Assembly (NCBI GenBank): GCA_011037195.1
Contig: JAAEAF010001973.1
Coordinates: 145,756-209,755, forward strand
Length of the DNA stretch: 64,000 nucleotides
Direction: 5' to 3'
Source of the DNA: Triatoma infestans
Lineage: Eukaryota; Arthropoda; Insecta; Hemiptera; Reduviidae
The notes under the pieces were generated by a model. It saw nothing but the letters and a program-made list of their open reading frames with translations, did no database searches and was not told the origin of the DNA. Below are positions 35,351 to 47,757 of the stretch, one piece after another. The translations under genes were made by a program, and so were the position numbers. How positions within the stretch are numbered: the stretch's first letter is position 1; each line of letters starts with the position of its first letter.

Positions 35351-35975
35351 AATTTTTTTTTTTTGTACTCAGATGGACAATGTTGTCTGTAACGAGAGAA
35401 CACTGTCCGGGGGCCAGCAGTGCAGTGAAAAATCTCTGGGCTCCAATGACCATAGATGTCATGACGCGCCTTAAATTAAAAAAAAATATTAGGGAACTAT
35501 TTATGTAAGCAATTTGGAAAATACATAATTGATGACTTTTGAAAAGTGTGACCAGCAATCTGACCGAGGGAAATTGATGTTTTAGTGGAGGTCAAGGTTT
35601 CCCCGTACATATGAGTGTTTTCGCAAACGCTGTTCTACTTAGTTGCCGTATGGGACAGTTCCAGAAGATAGATCAATTGTATGATCACTTGAAGAGTCTA
35701 GACCTTCTTTTATTCGAAATCTATGCAAATATGGGTTCATTCTTCCACGGTTAGTTAGCATTTTTGATTAGTTGTATATATATTTGTCAGTTCCAAACTT
35801 CTTTGTAGGGTTTTGACATAAATTCCTAAGTCCAGTACAGGAGTTCTGCCATAGTCGTCTTCCCATTGATTGAGATTTCCTGCTTTTGGTCTTCTTTTCA
35901 TGTATGAATGAGGAATAGATTCTCGTCAAGCTATAATCAATTTTTGCCAAGGTGTCTGCCCATTTGTTTCCTTTA
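35351..35975 (-). mobile_element. LINE 3' fragment with the end of RNase H
   Basis: Minus-strand reading begins GNKWADTLAK, the GNExAD end of an RNase H domain, and continues to RMNPYLHRFRIKEGLD, a block common before the terminal zinc motif of RNase H LINEs. The zinc cysteines are not preserved. A poly(A) tract (T run at about 35,351-35,363 on plus) follows a 3' region containing MTSMVIGAQRFFTALLAPGQ, so the 3' end is probably intact. The copy is 5'-truncated inside RNase H. Confidence 0.6.
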
Positions 35976-36329
35976 CGTTATATTTACTGTACTTAAAAAA
36001 TTTAATTAATTCCTCGCTTCTTTTCATTTCTTATTTCATTTAATTAACTTAAATAGACTTCTTTTTAAAAATTTTAATTATGGCGCAAAAGTGGACAATT
36101 ATAAAAACTTTCTCTACTACAATTACATTAAAAAATTAATTAACAGATTTTCATTAAATTTGGTATGTTTACTAAACGTTTAATAGGGCCATTCGTTGCA
36201 TATAAATAAGGATGGTGGAGATTATATTTGTTTACCTGATGTGATTGTATTGTGTACCTGTGTCTCATCCCTGTGGTAAAGCTGCTAACACCAGTTGGAA
36301 TTCAAGGCTAACTAATTAGATTTCACAAA
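35976..36329. other. AT-rich stretch
   Basis: Faint family S-like phrases near 36,105-36,185 but nothing that can be bounded. Confidence 0.4.
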
Positions 36330-36985
36330 ACTTCCAGAAAACAATTTTTCCGATCAAATGTTTCAAATTATTGTAAACGGTTGAAATCGATACTGGTAGG
36401 ATTCCAAATTATTTCAAAATTAATCACAATCATTTTCGATAAAATTCCAAAAATCTTAGAAACTTATTCTGTAGAGTCTTACTTCCGGTAAAAGGGATTT
36501 TCGTAAAATCTGGAATTCTAGGAATGCTCTGAATGTATCTCAATATTACAGGTAGTTATTAGAACTATAGATTATACTGAAGTGGTACTTTTAGAAGAAA
36601 GTTTAATCTTATGATTCACCAAAACACCTCCCCCCCCCAAAAAAAAACAAATTATTTAAATAAAAGTGATAGGGATTCATTTGGGTAGATAGTACTGTTT
36701 TTGAGAAAATTGCGTACAACTGGAAAAAAAACTTCAATATAGTCGCTTTTCCAGTCCATGGATTTTGCCCGAAGCCTTCGTGCCTGATGCGGTAGTAGTT
36801 CCCAAACGGAATCTCAAGTTCAAGTTTAAGCTTCCTGTGATTTTTTCGTTTTTGAGATATTCCATTAACATACACACACACACGCACACAGTCCATGTAG
36901 TAAGAACATTTTTTCGTCAGAGTAATTTAAAGCATGTATTTTTGGTGAAAATTCAATTTCGAATATTGGACACGATCGCCAATTG
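36330..36985 (+). repeat. Family S repeat, long copy
   Basis: Forward orientation: tcttacttccggtaaaaggg, C and A runs near 36,630-36,648, ggaatctcaagttcaagttt, gattttttcgtttttgagat, the AC tract at about 36,869-36,891, then a decayed right end. The hairpin is not recognisable. Confidence 0.75.
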
Positions 36986-37617
36986 ACCATCGCTGTTGAA
37001 GAAGATCTAAGAAGAAGAAGTATTCTGTTTCTTAGTAGAAGGAAAAGAACATAAAAAAAACGAACATACGATAAGAACACTTTCATCTGTGAATGTGTTT
37101 AGGTAACCATTGATGTTGTTTTTCTTGCATAACTTTTTGCAATAGAAAAATGATGAATTCTCGTGGATAAAATCTGCAGTGAGCGGATGTGCTGTTTCAA
37201 CATGATATCCCAAAACACATTTGTTTATTAAATAAAATTTACAGAAGTAAAATGCTAGGTTTTCTTAAACTAAATTCTATATTAATATATTATTCTGTTA
37301 AATTTTATAAATCTCCACCCATCCCCCCAACTACTCAAGGCTATGAACTCTGGCTGCCCACTGCTTTCGCCAATGGTTTCTGACCTTTTATGTTTATAAT
37401 ATAACTTATAAACAGTATGACGTTATTAAAATAGGACCCTATGAAAGCTTATGTTACAACTTCTTGAGAATGTTAGATGTGTCAGCTGTTTACTCTCTCC
37501 TGGATTTTGAAACACGAAAGCCTCAACTGTTATTTAATGAACATGTTTTTATGAAAAAGTTTTGATTTGTTGTTGGACATTATCATCTTGAAATGAGAAA
37601 TTTCTCATTGGATATAA
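36986..37617. other. Unassigned stretch
   Basis: No coding signal or repeat end. Confidence 0.4.
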
Positions 37618-38035
37618 AACAAACACAAGACTTTCTCTTATGTAAGTTCCCCACAGTTACAAAAAACAAATTTTCTCCAAACCTATAATCCCTATTGTAA
37701 AATGTTATAAAAATGAGAGAATCTCAACTTAATGAAAATAACTTTTTTGAGAAAAACCTAGCCTCAAACCCCCCCTCACAACCCCAGTAAATGAATTTTC
37801 ATGGTAAAAATTTGAAAACAAAAGTGAAAAGTCTCTGTATTTGTAGTGTGTATATCACATTCAATGAAATCTAAAGCTATTTTTGTGGAAAAATTATATT
37901 TTAAATTATTAGAATTAAATTTTTTTATGAAAAAATAAATCAGTAAAGTCGTACTTCCGGTTAATGTTCTAGATATTGGAATTACAGAAATATTTCTTAC
38001 TAAGAACATACATTTTGCATGGACCAATCACCACA
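37618..38035 (+). repeat. Family S repeat, left half
   Basis: Forward orientation: acaagactttctcttatgta, module 1, gtcgtacttccggttaatgt. It ends near the catttttgcatggaccaatc phrase. Confidence 0.7.
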
Positions 38036-38454
38036 CTGATATATAGCTTAAAATAAGATTAATGAAACATTCTTCTAAAAGAGATTTTAACATCATAATT
38101 TCTTAATAATATGTAAAAGTTACATCAATTAAGGTGATGAACTACTTAGATGAAGCAAGGGCTATAGAAATGCTTCAAGTACCTATATCAAGCATTCTTA
38201 AAGTCACAAGGTTAAGCACTGATTGGACTTTTAGTCTGTTGTTAAGCATGCAATCGATTTTATTTTTGTTTTGTTTCTGCTTTACATTCAATACTTTATG
38301 TCAATTTTTTTCTAATAATTTAACGATATTTTACATTTAATCCAATGAATAAATGGTAAATTTTTTATTTTTTTTTATGGTTAAACTAAATAAAGGTCAT
38401 CTAAACTAAAAAAGATCAAGCTAATCAACTCCCCCCCCCCCCCCCCCACAAAAT
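38036..38454. other. AT-rich stretch with a long C homopolymer
   Basis: A run of about 18 C residues lies at 38,431-38,447. No gene. Confidence 0.5.
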
Positions 38455-39415
38455 GTTATCTGAAAAATCACACAACTTTCTCTTACTCCAGTTCTCAAAA
38501 TTAAAATTGGCAAATTTTATAGTTTGTATACCAAATTTAATGAAATTCGTCGAAAAGGCGCACTTCCTTTTTATTAATTTTCTTGAAACTCGGAATTTTG
38601 GCCATCTAATTAATTTTGTTTGAATTGTATAATCAACTATGATAGCACTTTAGAGAAAAACATACCCCCACCCTTCCACCATAAATGCCCTTAAATGAAT
38701 TTTCCCAGAGAAACGTTTGAAATAAAAATTGTAGATATTTGTATGTTTAGTTTATATACGAAGTTACAATGAAATCGTCGGAGACATTTTTGAGAAAATC
38801 GCGAAAAGTGAAAAAATCATTTACTAAAGTAGTAATTAAAATCACTTCCGGTTATTCGATTTTTTTTGAAACTCGGAATTTCAACAACATATTCAATTCT
38901 AATTAACATTATTGAGGTGATAGAATTGTTTGATAAACTGAAATAGCACTTTAGATGAAAAACTAACCCCACCCCTCCCAAATAACTGCCCTTAAATGAA
39001 GTTTTCCAGAGAAAAATTTTAATTAAAAGTTGTAGCTCTTTGTATGTGTAGTTGAAGAAAATCGTCGGAGCCATTTTTGAGAAAAACGCAAAAAGTAAAA
39101 AAAAACAACAGTAAAGTGGTACTTCCGGTTGAGAATTTTGACAGATAACCACTGTCAGATGCCATGGTGATACCTAAACGGAATATCAAGTTTCAACTTT
39201 CTCTACGATTTTACGTTTTTGAGCTATGCTGTTCACACACCACACACACACACATAGAAGAGAGAGAGAGAGAGAGAGAGAGACCATTTGCTAAAAACCA
39301 CTTTTTGGACTCAGGGAACCTCAAAACGGATATCTCCGGCGAAAACTCGATATCGAAAATTTGACACGATTACAATACTTCCTCTTACTGGGAGTAAGAG
39401 AAAGTAAAAAAGTGG
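38455..39415 (+). repeat. Family S repeat, best complete copy
   Basis: Runs from the left end (aaaatcacacaactttctct) to the right-end hairpin. The central region carries an extra repetition of the cttccggtt/ctcggaattt block (38,560-38,610 and 38,840-38,890), so the modular structure is easy to see. The AC tract (about 39,233-39,254) is followed by an AG tract (39,261-39,282). The end hairpin is acttcctcttact (39,377-39,389) against agtaagagaaagt (39,393-39,405), 13 bp with one mismatch. Confidence 0.88.
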
Positions 39416-39609
39416 CTATAAAATTAAGGGTGGTGAAGGTTATACATACATACATACCGGAGTGGACACTGAGGGCGCCCTCTGTCTCCAGCCCATGTAG
39501 CGGCAGTTTAAATTTAAACCTAACTAAGAGACAGCCAAATCCATCTAAAATCTTCATCTTCTTTTATTTTTATTAATTATTCAAATATAATTGGCATGTT
39601 TTTATCTTT

Positions 39610-39755
39610 GTTGTCAGTATTTCAAGTTGAATGAAAATCGTTATAGCCGAGAGACCCCCCCCAAAACTCAAAAATCTATTTCTTTAAAGTTGCACTTTCG
39701 GTTAACCGATTTTCTTTAAATTGGGAATGCTATCAATACTTCTAATGTATATTAA
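39610..39755 (+). repeat. Family S repeat, short fragment
   Basis: Forward orientation: tatttcaagttgaatgaaaa, gcactttcggttaaccgatt, ttctttaaattgggaatgct. Both ends missing. Confidence 0.65.
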
Positions 39756-39779
39756 ATATAATACATTGTGATGTGAGAG

Positions 39780-40511
39780 TAAATACTGGCAAGAACAAAG
39801 AGCCTATCGGCGCAGTATGGATTACGGATCAATATGGACGAAATTAAGTATCTGAAAATACCCAACAGAAAGAAAAGTTTCGAGATTTTAATATGGGAAA
39901 TCGGTGTTTTTAAACAGTTGTCCGAATTCAGATATCTACTTCAAGAAATGAGGTGATAAAAGACATCCGGTGTGTGGCCGGAAATGGATGTTACACAGCA
40001 TTGCGACAGACGCTGAAGAGTAGAAGTTGAAAGACAAAGAAAAAATCCAATTTATAGGACGGTGCTTACGCCTACAGTAATGTGAGGTGATGAAACTTGG
40101 GACCTTCACAGCACCAATGAATTTCATCTGAATTTCTGAGAAAGAAAGCTTTTACAGCTCCTAGTGAGAACGGCGAGTGAGAAGGAATAGAGAGACTCCA
40201 AGCCTTCTGTAAGGAAAAAGACCATTTAGCGGCAGCAATGACGACCAGGTGACGGTGGCTGGGACATCTCCACAGGATGGATGAAGAGTGAGACCCGGAG
40301 ACGGGCAAGCGAAGGAGGCAGCCAGGTGGATGAAGGCCGCGGTATGGCCTCGGTTGAGATGGCTGCAAGTTGTAGAGAATGATCTGCGCCGTCCAGGAGT
40401 TGGACAGTAGAGTAGCTACAAGACAAGCGATTGCGAAGACTAGAATAACGAAGCCAAAAAGGAGGCCAAGCTGTTGCTTAACCTTAGCGTCATAGAGTAA
40501 AGTAAGTAAGC
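39780..40511 (+). mobile_element. RTE-like LINE C-terminal fragment, heavily decayed
   Basis: Plus-strand text with many stops: SEFRYLLQEM, KDIRCVAGNGCYTALRQ, then GDETWDLHSTNEFHLN (the GSETWTL block), ERKLLQLL, and RWRWLGHLHRMD. The order is that of the RTE-like element at 31-34 kb, from just after the reverse transcriptase core to the end. The tail is taaagtaagtaag at 40,496-40,509. Minus-strand frames across it are shadows. Confidence 0.8.
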
Positions 40512-42184
40512 ACAAAGTGTTTATCTGGCATAAAGCATCTTTTTAGAATAAAGACCTTTGATAATTAGATTACATTAAATCGGTTACAAAATAAACGTAC
40601 CATTTTTTGTTCTTCAAAGTACTCTGTACAATTTCTATAAAATTTGAGTAATCTTACACCGTATCAATTGACTTTTTACATATTTCATTATTCATTTGCC
40701 TACTTTCTTTAATCATCTAGAGCGGAAATAGCACTCCTACCACCATAATAACACTATAAAATGTTTTAAATATGTTATATATATATTTTTAAATACAAGT
40801 GTCAGCCATCAGGCGCGATGAGATCTTTAAGATACAATGAAATGAAAGCATATTTAATTCGACAACGTTTCTTTGGTCAGGTCTAAAAGAATGCTTAATT
40901 GATCCAGAGAGTTTATATAGAAAAAAGAAAATTAATTTACAATTATGGCTTTAAATTCACATTATCACATTGCCAACCAAACTTAGAAATCTTATATCAC
41001 AACTGAATCAAATTTCAATTAACAAAGTACTTGGTAATAGTGCCTTTATATATATATAATGCGTCTATATATATATGTATGTATCTTTGTATGAATGTAT
41101 GTATATGTATATACTATTAATTATTTTGCATTATTCAGTAATATTTTAAAAGTCTAACTGAACATTTGTAATTATTTTCCCACTTATTTTCTGAAAAACT
41201 AAAAAAAAGAAGATAAAAGCACCAAGTAGTTGTGTGAAGTCTCGACCGGAGTGCTAATGTCGGAAATATTTTAGCAATATGAAACATTGAAAGTAATCTG
41301 CTAATTCTTAATTGGTAATTCGTTCATTTATTTCACTATTAATTCTGATAAGTAGTCAAAATAGAATACAAAAAAAGTAAGCTATATTAATTAAATGAAT
41401 GAAGTTGTCCATGAATGAACATGAAATGAAATTTATTTTGAAATTTCTTCACTTTTTCTTTCCAAATTTTACAAACAAACTTACGGATTTTTACAGAATT
41501 GAACTGCTACCTGTTAGGCTAGAAATCATGTGTCATGTAAGAAATGCCAAAAAAATCATTTATTAGAGTTTAGTATGTATGCAACTAGATGTCAGCCAAA
41601 CCAACTTTATAGAAGCTCTGTTTCTACAGGACACCACTAGAGTGAAGGGACAGTTAGTTTGTAGTTCAAACGATACAATAAATTTTGTTTCTTAGTTAAC
41701 TTACCAGAAACCAGAATTCGCTTGTTGCTTGCTGTAGCTATCGTGTTTTTTCGAAATAGATTATTTTTGTTTTTAAATACGTTATTACGGTCCACTAATA
41801 ATAGGAAAAAAGATAGTTACAGGACATGCTCTTTCTCTCTGTCTCTTTTCTTTAATTTTTGGACTGGTTTCGAATATTCCTCCATCGCCTGAGTCTGGTG
41901 CAAATCAAATTGAGTTTAAATTTTGATTTCCACTGTAAAGTTTCTGGTCACAAACTTGGCATGATCTCGGTATTTCTTCCTGTATACATCAATTTTATGA
42001 TTCAGACTCTGACGGTGAAGAAAAATCTAAAACAGACCTTTGGGAAAAGAAGCATGCTAAAACAGCCGCAATTGCGGACGGACAAAATTACATATTCAGT
42101 ATTGTAGTAATTTTCCACTTAAATAAGATCGCGTTCAAATTTATTTGGTTTCTTTGTTAATAATATTTACTATATTCGAATTCT
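40512..42184. other. AT-rich stretch
   Basis: AT microsatellites near 40,775-40,785 and 41,044-41,115. No gene or known repeat is visible. Confidence 0.45.
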
Positions 42185-42600
42185 TCCTTTCTCTTACAGC
42201 TTTAAGAGGAAGTATCCTGCGATCGTATCAAATTTTCAAATTGATTTTTCATCGGAAATACATATTTTGAGGTTCCAGAATACAAAAACTGTTATGTCTA
42301 TGTTTTGAACAAAATATTACCAAAATTACGAAAAATCGCCGAAAGCTCAGATGAGATATATCGTTTACTTATCACCACCACCACCAATCAGTGTACCATC
42401 CTTCTACTCTCCTTCAAGTCCCATAAAAAATCCAAACATAAAAAATGGGTTTATGAGTTTCTTGATCTTTCTAGAATCCTGTTTCAACGATTTTATCCAA
42501 ATTTGGAATGTTCACTGTGTATTTATATAAAACCTATCACTTTTATTTAAAATATTATCCCGGATATATTAATTTTAGGAATGGTTTTTAACTATTTTTG
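42185..42600 (-). repeat. Family S repeat, right half
   Basis: Reverse orientation. It starts with the hairpin (cctttctcttac, agctt, taagaggaagtat), then cgatcgtatcaaattttcaa, tcatcggaaatacatatttt and module 2. The AC tract and the ggaagtaccac motif are lost in this copy. Confidence 0.75.
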
Positions 42601-44314
42601 TTAGGGCCTAACCAGATTAAGTGGGGTGTTGGTACCTGATGGGAAAACATTTGTTTCGATCTTTAAAGGGGCATATTGACCCTTTAAAATTGGAAACATC
42701 TAACACCTGGGGATGTGTAACTTAAACTACGTTTTTTGGAGGAGATTTACTTAATAATTAATTACTCATGCTAACTTCCTATTATATTTATTTAGTTATA
42801 ACAGCGCAAAATAACACGGCTGTGTCAGCCGTGGGCTGCTATGAAATAGTTGGTGAAAAGAAATAATAAAATACGAGCTGAATGATCGTAATATCTTACG
42901 TATAGATAAATAAATAATATGTTATTGAACAATCAAATTATATAAGCAAGTTGTTTGATAATTACGCATTCCATTCCACACTTCACCTTTCATGATTCAC
43001 ACACACCATCCACGCACGCATGTATACTTTACATGCCTAAATATAAAAAGTCTATATGAGCCTAAGTGAAAAAATTATTATTTAAGTGTGTTATCCAACC
43101 TTAATGTTACGTACACTCCACACTAACATTTATTTTCTCGACTAGCATACATTATTCACATATGTACAACTTGAAGGCAGTTATGATTCGTATGTACAGA
43201 CCTGAAAACTAATATATTTAGTTGTGTATTGTTTATTACATTTTTTATTGTTATTGTGCTAATCTCTGATTCTATTCTATTCTAATCTCTGATTTGAAAA
43301 AATGTTCTAAACTGACAGTTATTAAAATACATATATATATATATATGTCACTAATAATATTTGTATTCGTTGCCGTTATTCGAATATTGCACGTCACTGT
43401 TGCCCAAGCAACACAAAACCAAGAATATTATTTACTAGATGTGCTAGATGGCTACATGTGTACTAAGTGGTAACTAAAACATCCCCTGGGAACTACATCT
43501 ACACTTCTACAATAATACACTTTCTTTCTAACCCGCTACTGTACTCACTTCTGATCAGTGTTTGGAAACTAACTTTTGAAAACTTTTCCAATTTTAAACA
43601 TCATATAGGTAAAACTTATGATTGCCTGACCAAAAAAAAAATACCCTGAAGCAATTCAGGAAATTCCAACTAAATAAACAAAACTTTTCCTCGGTAATGA
43701 ATTCTGCAATGTAGATAGATATAGTTCACAATTACCACAATAAATTCTCCAGTCATTGATTGTTTAATTTGGCCTGGCTTATATTTTCATAATTCAGTAA
43801 ATAACCGTTGAAAGTTATCGATCTTTCTCTCTTTCAAAAGGAAAGCATTATCATACGGTAGAAAATTGCTAGGTATAGGGTGTGAGAAAATTAGTGCAGA
43901 TCTTTTTTTACGACGTCTTTTATTGTTATCACTGAAGTGTGCTTTCACAATATCTACGGGGGAAAATATCTGTTAGATGTGCTAGAAAAAGAATCCCGCT
44001 TATGAATAACTATAAAATGCACTTTTAACAACACATTGGATGCTGCATTTTTGCACTTAGCATATCCTTCATATTACATTTCTACCCGCTCTCCATTATC
44101 CATAATAACCATTTCTTGTTTTCATTTCTATGTTTTATTTTACTTCTATATCTTTTTTATTTCCAAGTAATTTTTAATTTCTATTTTTTTTTTCTCTCGC
44201 TAAACAAAGGAAGTAGTAAAAAGTCATTTTTACGTTTTTATTCTGAACCGAGATTAGGAAATATGTTTTATATTTACAATTATTTAAATGAAAACTGGTG
44301 TAAATATGTGATCA
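42601..44314. other. AT-rich stretch
   Basis: No gene. It includes a perfect 9-bp stem hairpin (tttaaaggg 42,662-42,670 and ccctttaaa 42,680-42,688) and an AT tract near 43,331-43,346. Confidence 0.45.
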
Positions 44315-44373
44315 GGTGAGATACTTTGCGACCGTGTGAATTTTCGATATTCAGTTTTCACCAGATATATCCG
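44315..44373 (-). repeat. Family S repeat, first part of an interrupted copy
   Basis: Reverse orientation: gcgaccgtgtgaattttcga, tattcagttttcaccagata, ending tatccg. It resumes at 44,701. Confidence 0.8.
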
Positions 44374-44700
44374 TTGTAATAGAATCTCACAGAGCAGAGA
44401 GAGAAACACAAAATTGAGAATCTCACTCGCTTAGACCAGAGAGTGGGAGATTCGGTACATATATAGCTGAGCTAGTTCTACAGGAGACAGTCTTTAGAAC
44501 AGTTTATACAGCAATTACAACGCGTCAGCAACCAACTATTTATTACCTTTCTCTTTACTCACTCTAAGTCTCTCGCTACCATTTTCTATATTCGTGTAAT
44601 GTCCTGGCAGTTTGTGTTGCTTTCTCATTATACAGTGTTCAGCATTATTTCCAGTTAATTTTTTCTTATAAACCCAATTCTCTCCTTCTCATACCCATGG
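44374..44700. mobile_element. 327-bp insertion in a family S copy
   Basis: tatccg stands on both sides (44,368-44,373 and 44,701-44,706) and the host repeat continues across. The insert has a TATA-like motif (acatatatagc, ~44,458) and then a run of mixed sequence with no open frame. A solo LTR is possible from size and the short duplication, but TG...CA ends at the exact boundaries are not seen. Other short transposons are not excluded. Confidence 0.55.
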
Positions 44701-45030
44701 TATCCGCGTTTTGAGGTCTCCTGAGTCGAAAAAGTGGTTTCTAGTACTTGGTGTTTGTGTGTGTGGGTGTGTGCGTGTGACAGAATGTTCAAACTTAATG
44801 TTTCGTTAAAGTGGTACCAGGAGACCTGGGAATAAGCTTTTTGTAAAAATCGTTCAACGGGAGAGTCTATTTTATTGAATGAATTTTTTCAGTTATTTGC
44901 AATTTTCTCGAAAACGGCTCCAACGATTTTCTTTAAACTTTATATATCAACTACACATATAAAGAGCTACAACTTTTATTTGCAACATTTCTCCGGGAAA
45001 ATTCGTATAAGGGTACTTGTGGATGAGGAG
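44701..45030 (-). repeat. Family S repeat, second part of the interrupted copy
   Basis: Reverse orientation: cgttttgaggtctcctgagt, the GT tract at about 44,751-44,778, cgttcaacgggagagtctat, module 2 (aaaacggctccaacgatttt), ending near ccgggaaaattcgtataagg. Confidence 0.85.
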
Positions 45031-46284
45031 TGGGGTACATAAACAAAATAAATGAATATGTAGATAGAACTAAAATTTATTTAAGTAATTAAATTCAATT
45101 TGGAAAAACAAGTAAACAAATTATACCTACAAGTTTACACTATTTTTAGAATATGTTAAAAATTTAATGAAATAAAATTGATAAAAAACAAAGTTTGCTA
45201 TGCAAATTAAGCAATGTAAACCTCATTTGGTTGGGAAGGTAATATTGACAGTTTTAAGGGAGTGTAGGTTGTAATTGCTTTTCGTTCTTTTTTATTTTTA
45301 TTTTTGTTTATTTCATTGTTTGTTCAGTAGAAGTGACCACTTGATTAAATTAACCTTTCTTTTGGCGTAAACAAACAAACATACATAAACAAAGTTGTTC
45401 TGTATGCTACTTGTCTAAGAAAAGAATGGTAAAAAGGAAAATTAAGAATCTAAATAGTGTACGCTAAGCGAATTGAATTTGTTTAATTTATTCATAGAGG
45501 TACTTAATTTAACTTAATTAAGGTACTTAACTTTTTTCCCCACCTTGTCTAACTGAATTATCAAATCAAGGTCCTTCTGAGTGTACTTTTAATAGTGATA
45601 CCACGTGCTGTTCGCTGTGCTTATTCATCAGTTTTAAGGTAACAAGAGAAAAGCAAATAAGTACTTTAAAGTAAAAAAAAAAGAAAGAAATTTTTCTTTG
45701 ATTAAAGTAGTATTAAAGTAAGTAGATACTTTAAGTGAAATGTGGAGATTTTTTAAATAAATAATTTACAATAAAATAAAGAACAGGTAAAAGCTTTCAA
45801 AAACCTTATTTTTACTAAAATTTAAACTTAGTATCTTTTCTTTCATAAAAATGCTTTTAAGTTTTATTGAGTTCAAGACTACTTAGAATACAATTTCTTT
45901 AAGCCCAAAGTCTTCTATTTGGGGATGAATTTCTATTTTTTTAAGAAAGATAGTATTTGACTTTAAAAAGGAAATGGCTGAATATGTTCAACGTTTAGAT
46001 AACGAAATACAAGACAATGGCTCGAGCGAGTGTAAAAAAAACAATGAAAAAAATAAGATTGTCGTGATATGTGTAACGGACAGGCATTGAGGATCTGGCA
46101 CTTCAAAGATAATTTCCAAGTAAATCGCATGGTTTACGATAATTAACTGAAACCGAGTGAAGTAATACACTCAAACTGAACTTCAATATATATTTATTTT
46201 TTTGCGTAAATGGTCCCACACTGTGAAACACAAACTTATGGAGCTATATAATATGTATAAGCGCATACATTCATGAAAGGAGCT
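45031..46284. other. AT-rich stretch
   Basis: No gene, RNA or bounded repeat recognised. Confidence 0.45.
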
Positions 46285-46716
46285 GATTTCATGTGTCTTC
46301 ACTTCCAAATTGGCGCTAGAATGTTCTAGAAGACTGAAAGAGCTTTCTTCCATAAGTTACTGTGGAATCTTGGGATATGAGGTGTACAGGCTTTGGGCAC
46401 ATGTTTGGCAAGATTCCAGACTTGGACAGCTTCACAGAAGTGTCTTATTGGGCATTGCGGTTCTGGGAGACACCTCTACGTCCTAGGACTAATGCCAGAT
46501 CTTTTCTGCAGACTTTGTGAGACGGAAGAAGAAACTCCCATCCATCTATTGCTTGGGTTGTGAGGAAATTAGATTCAGGACCTTTGGTCGGAAAAGAATA
46601 TCCGTGGAATAGCTTAGGCTATTTCTCTTTAAGGTTATGGTCCCATTTATTCGGAATGCTGTGAAGACCAATAGTTTTGGGCTTGAGGCCCCGCCACACA
46701 ATCGAATAATAACAAT
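46285..46716 (+). mobile_element. RNase H LINE, second family, short internally deleted copy
   Basis: Matches the inverted sequence of 48,100-48,830. It has the FTSKLALECSRRLKELSS stretch of RNase H, then jumps near 46,380 to the part matching tggacagcttcacag, and on to LMPDLFCRLCETEEETPIHL and IRFRTFGRKRISVE, with a tail aataataac near 46,703. The end of RNase H (WVPGHMEIFGNE) is missing. A stop lies after HLLLGL. Confidence 0.8.
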
Positions 46717-47229
46717 GGACTGATTGCTGAAAAAGTCTATCATACTTGTTTTGAAGAGTTGTATAGTATTGGATCAGAACGGATCAGTGATGTATGCCGA
46801 TATCATAGCCAATGTAAAGGATAGATAAATCTCTGATTATTGACCCCAACAGTTGAGGTACAAATGTAACAAAGATAAGCAAGAGATTTAGAAAAAATTC
46901 ACTGCCTTCTATATAAAGAGAAATTGTTCGGAAAGTTTTGCTAGAAACTGTCCATATTTAAACCAGATTTTTTATTTTTGTAGTAAAGAGTTCCTCTCAC
47001 ATCCTCTCTCCTTTAGTTCCTTAGGAGATTCTTAGGTACAAGATTATCATTATTTTTACGTATAATAGTGGGAAATGGCAAGGCTGTCTTTCGCGCAAAC
47101 CCACTCCTAGCTTCAGCACTTTTGCATCCCACAGTTACCCAAAGTAAGACAGACATGGAATTTTTACTAAACGTATAAATGAATATAATTATATTACATG
47201 TCATTTTTTTAATCTAGTTAAAATATATA
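46717..47229. other. Unassigned stretch
   Basis: No coding or repeat signal. Confidence 0.4.
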
Positions 47230-47234
47230 TATAA

Positions 47235-47568
47235 TGGGGTTGTTGAGGAGAGAAATTAGGTTTGATTAAATGAGCGAGATATGCTGACACTAATATAATG
47301 TAGCTAAGTTTACACTAACTTCACTGGACTTTATAATGAAAATGATAGAATGATGGTGAGAGTAGAGATATGACACGATGCGATGGCTGGTGTACAGTTG
47401 TATGGTTGTATACGATAGATCCCTTTAGATAGATTCCCACTGGCTTATATACACAGGTTCTCCCACTCTAGCCTGCCTAAGTCAGGGAGTAGTCTCTGTT
47501 AACCAGAGAAAGCCTCTCTTCTCTCCGCTGTGGTTGCATTCTCTTTGCTGTGGATGTGTGCTATTACA
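47235..47568. mobile_element. Putative solo LTR
   Basis: Begins TGGGGTTGTT and ends CTATTACA (TG...CA ends), and is flanked by tataa on both sides (47,230-47,234 and 47,569-47,573). At 334 bp it has LTR size. A TATA-like tatataca (about 47,448-47,455) lies two thirds of the way in, followed by mixed sequence. The flank is AT-rich, so a chance 5-base match is not excluded. No internal retrotransposon genes are nearby, which fits recombination between two LTRs. Confidence 0.5.
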
Positions 47569-47757
47569 TATAATTAATAATATAATATTTTTTAAAGAGG
47601 GGATTACATTTTATTAGAGTTAATGGCGTAAGTGTTACCTGAATATGACCGCACTGTATGGCAGTGTCCTCTTCTGTCTTTCTCCAACTGTGCTTTAAAG
47701 TTTAACCTAACTCATAGTTGCCGTTGCCTCCAGTCCACTTCCTAATCAATTTACTGG

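Noticed and set aside
40072..40515. 147-codon minus-strand frame
   Set aside because: Lies opposite a decayed RTE-like C-terminus readable on the plus strand.
42662..42688. 9-bp perfect hairpin as a terminator or RNA element
   Set aside because: Isolated, AT-rich and without a gene beside it; such palindromes are expected by chance.
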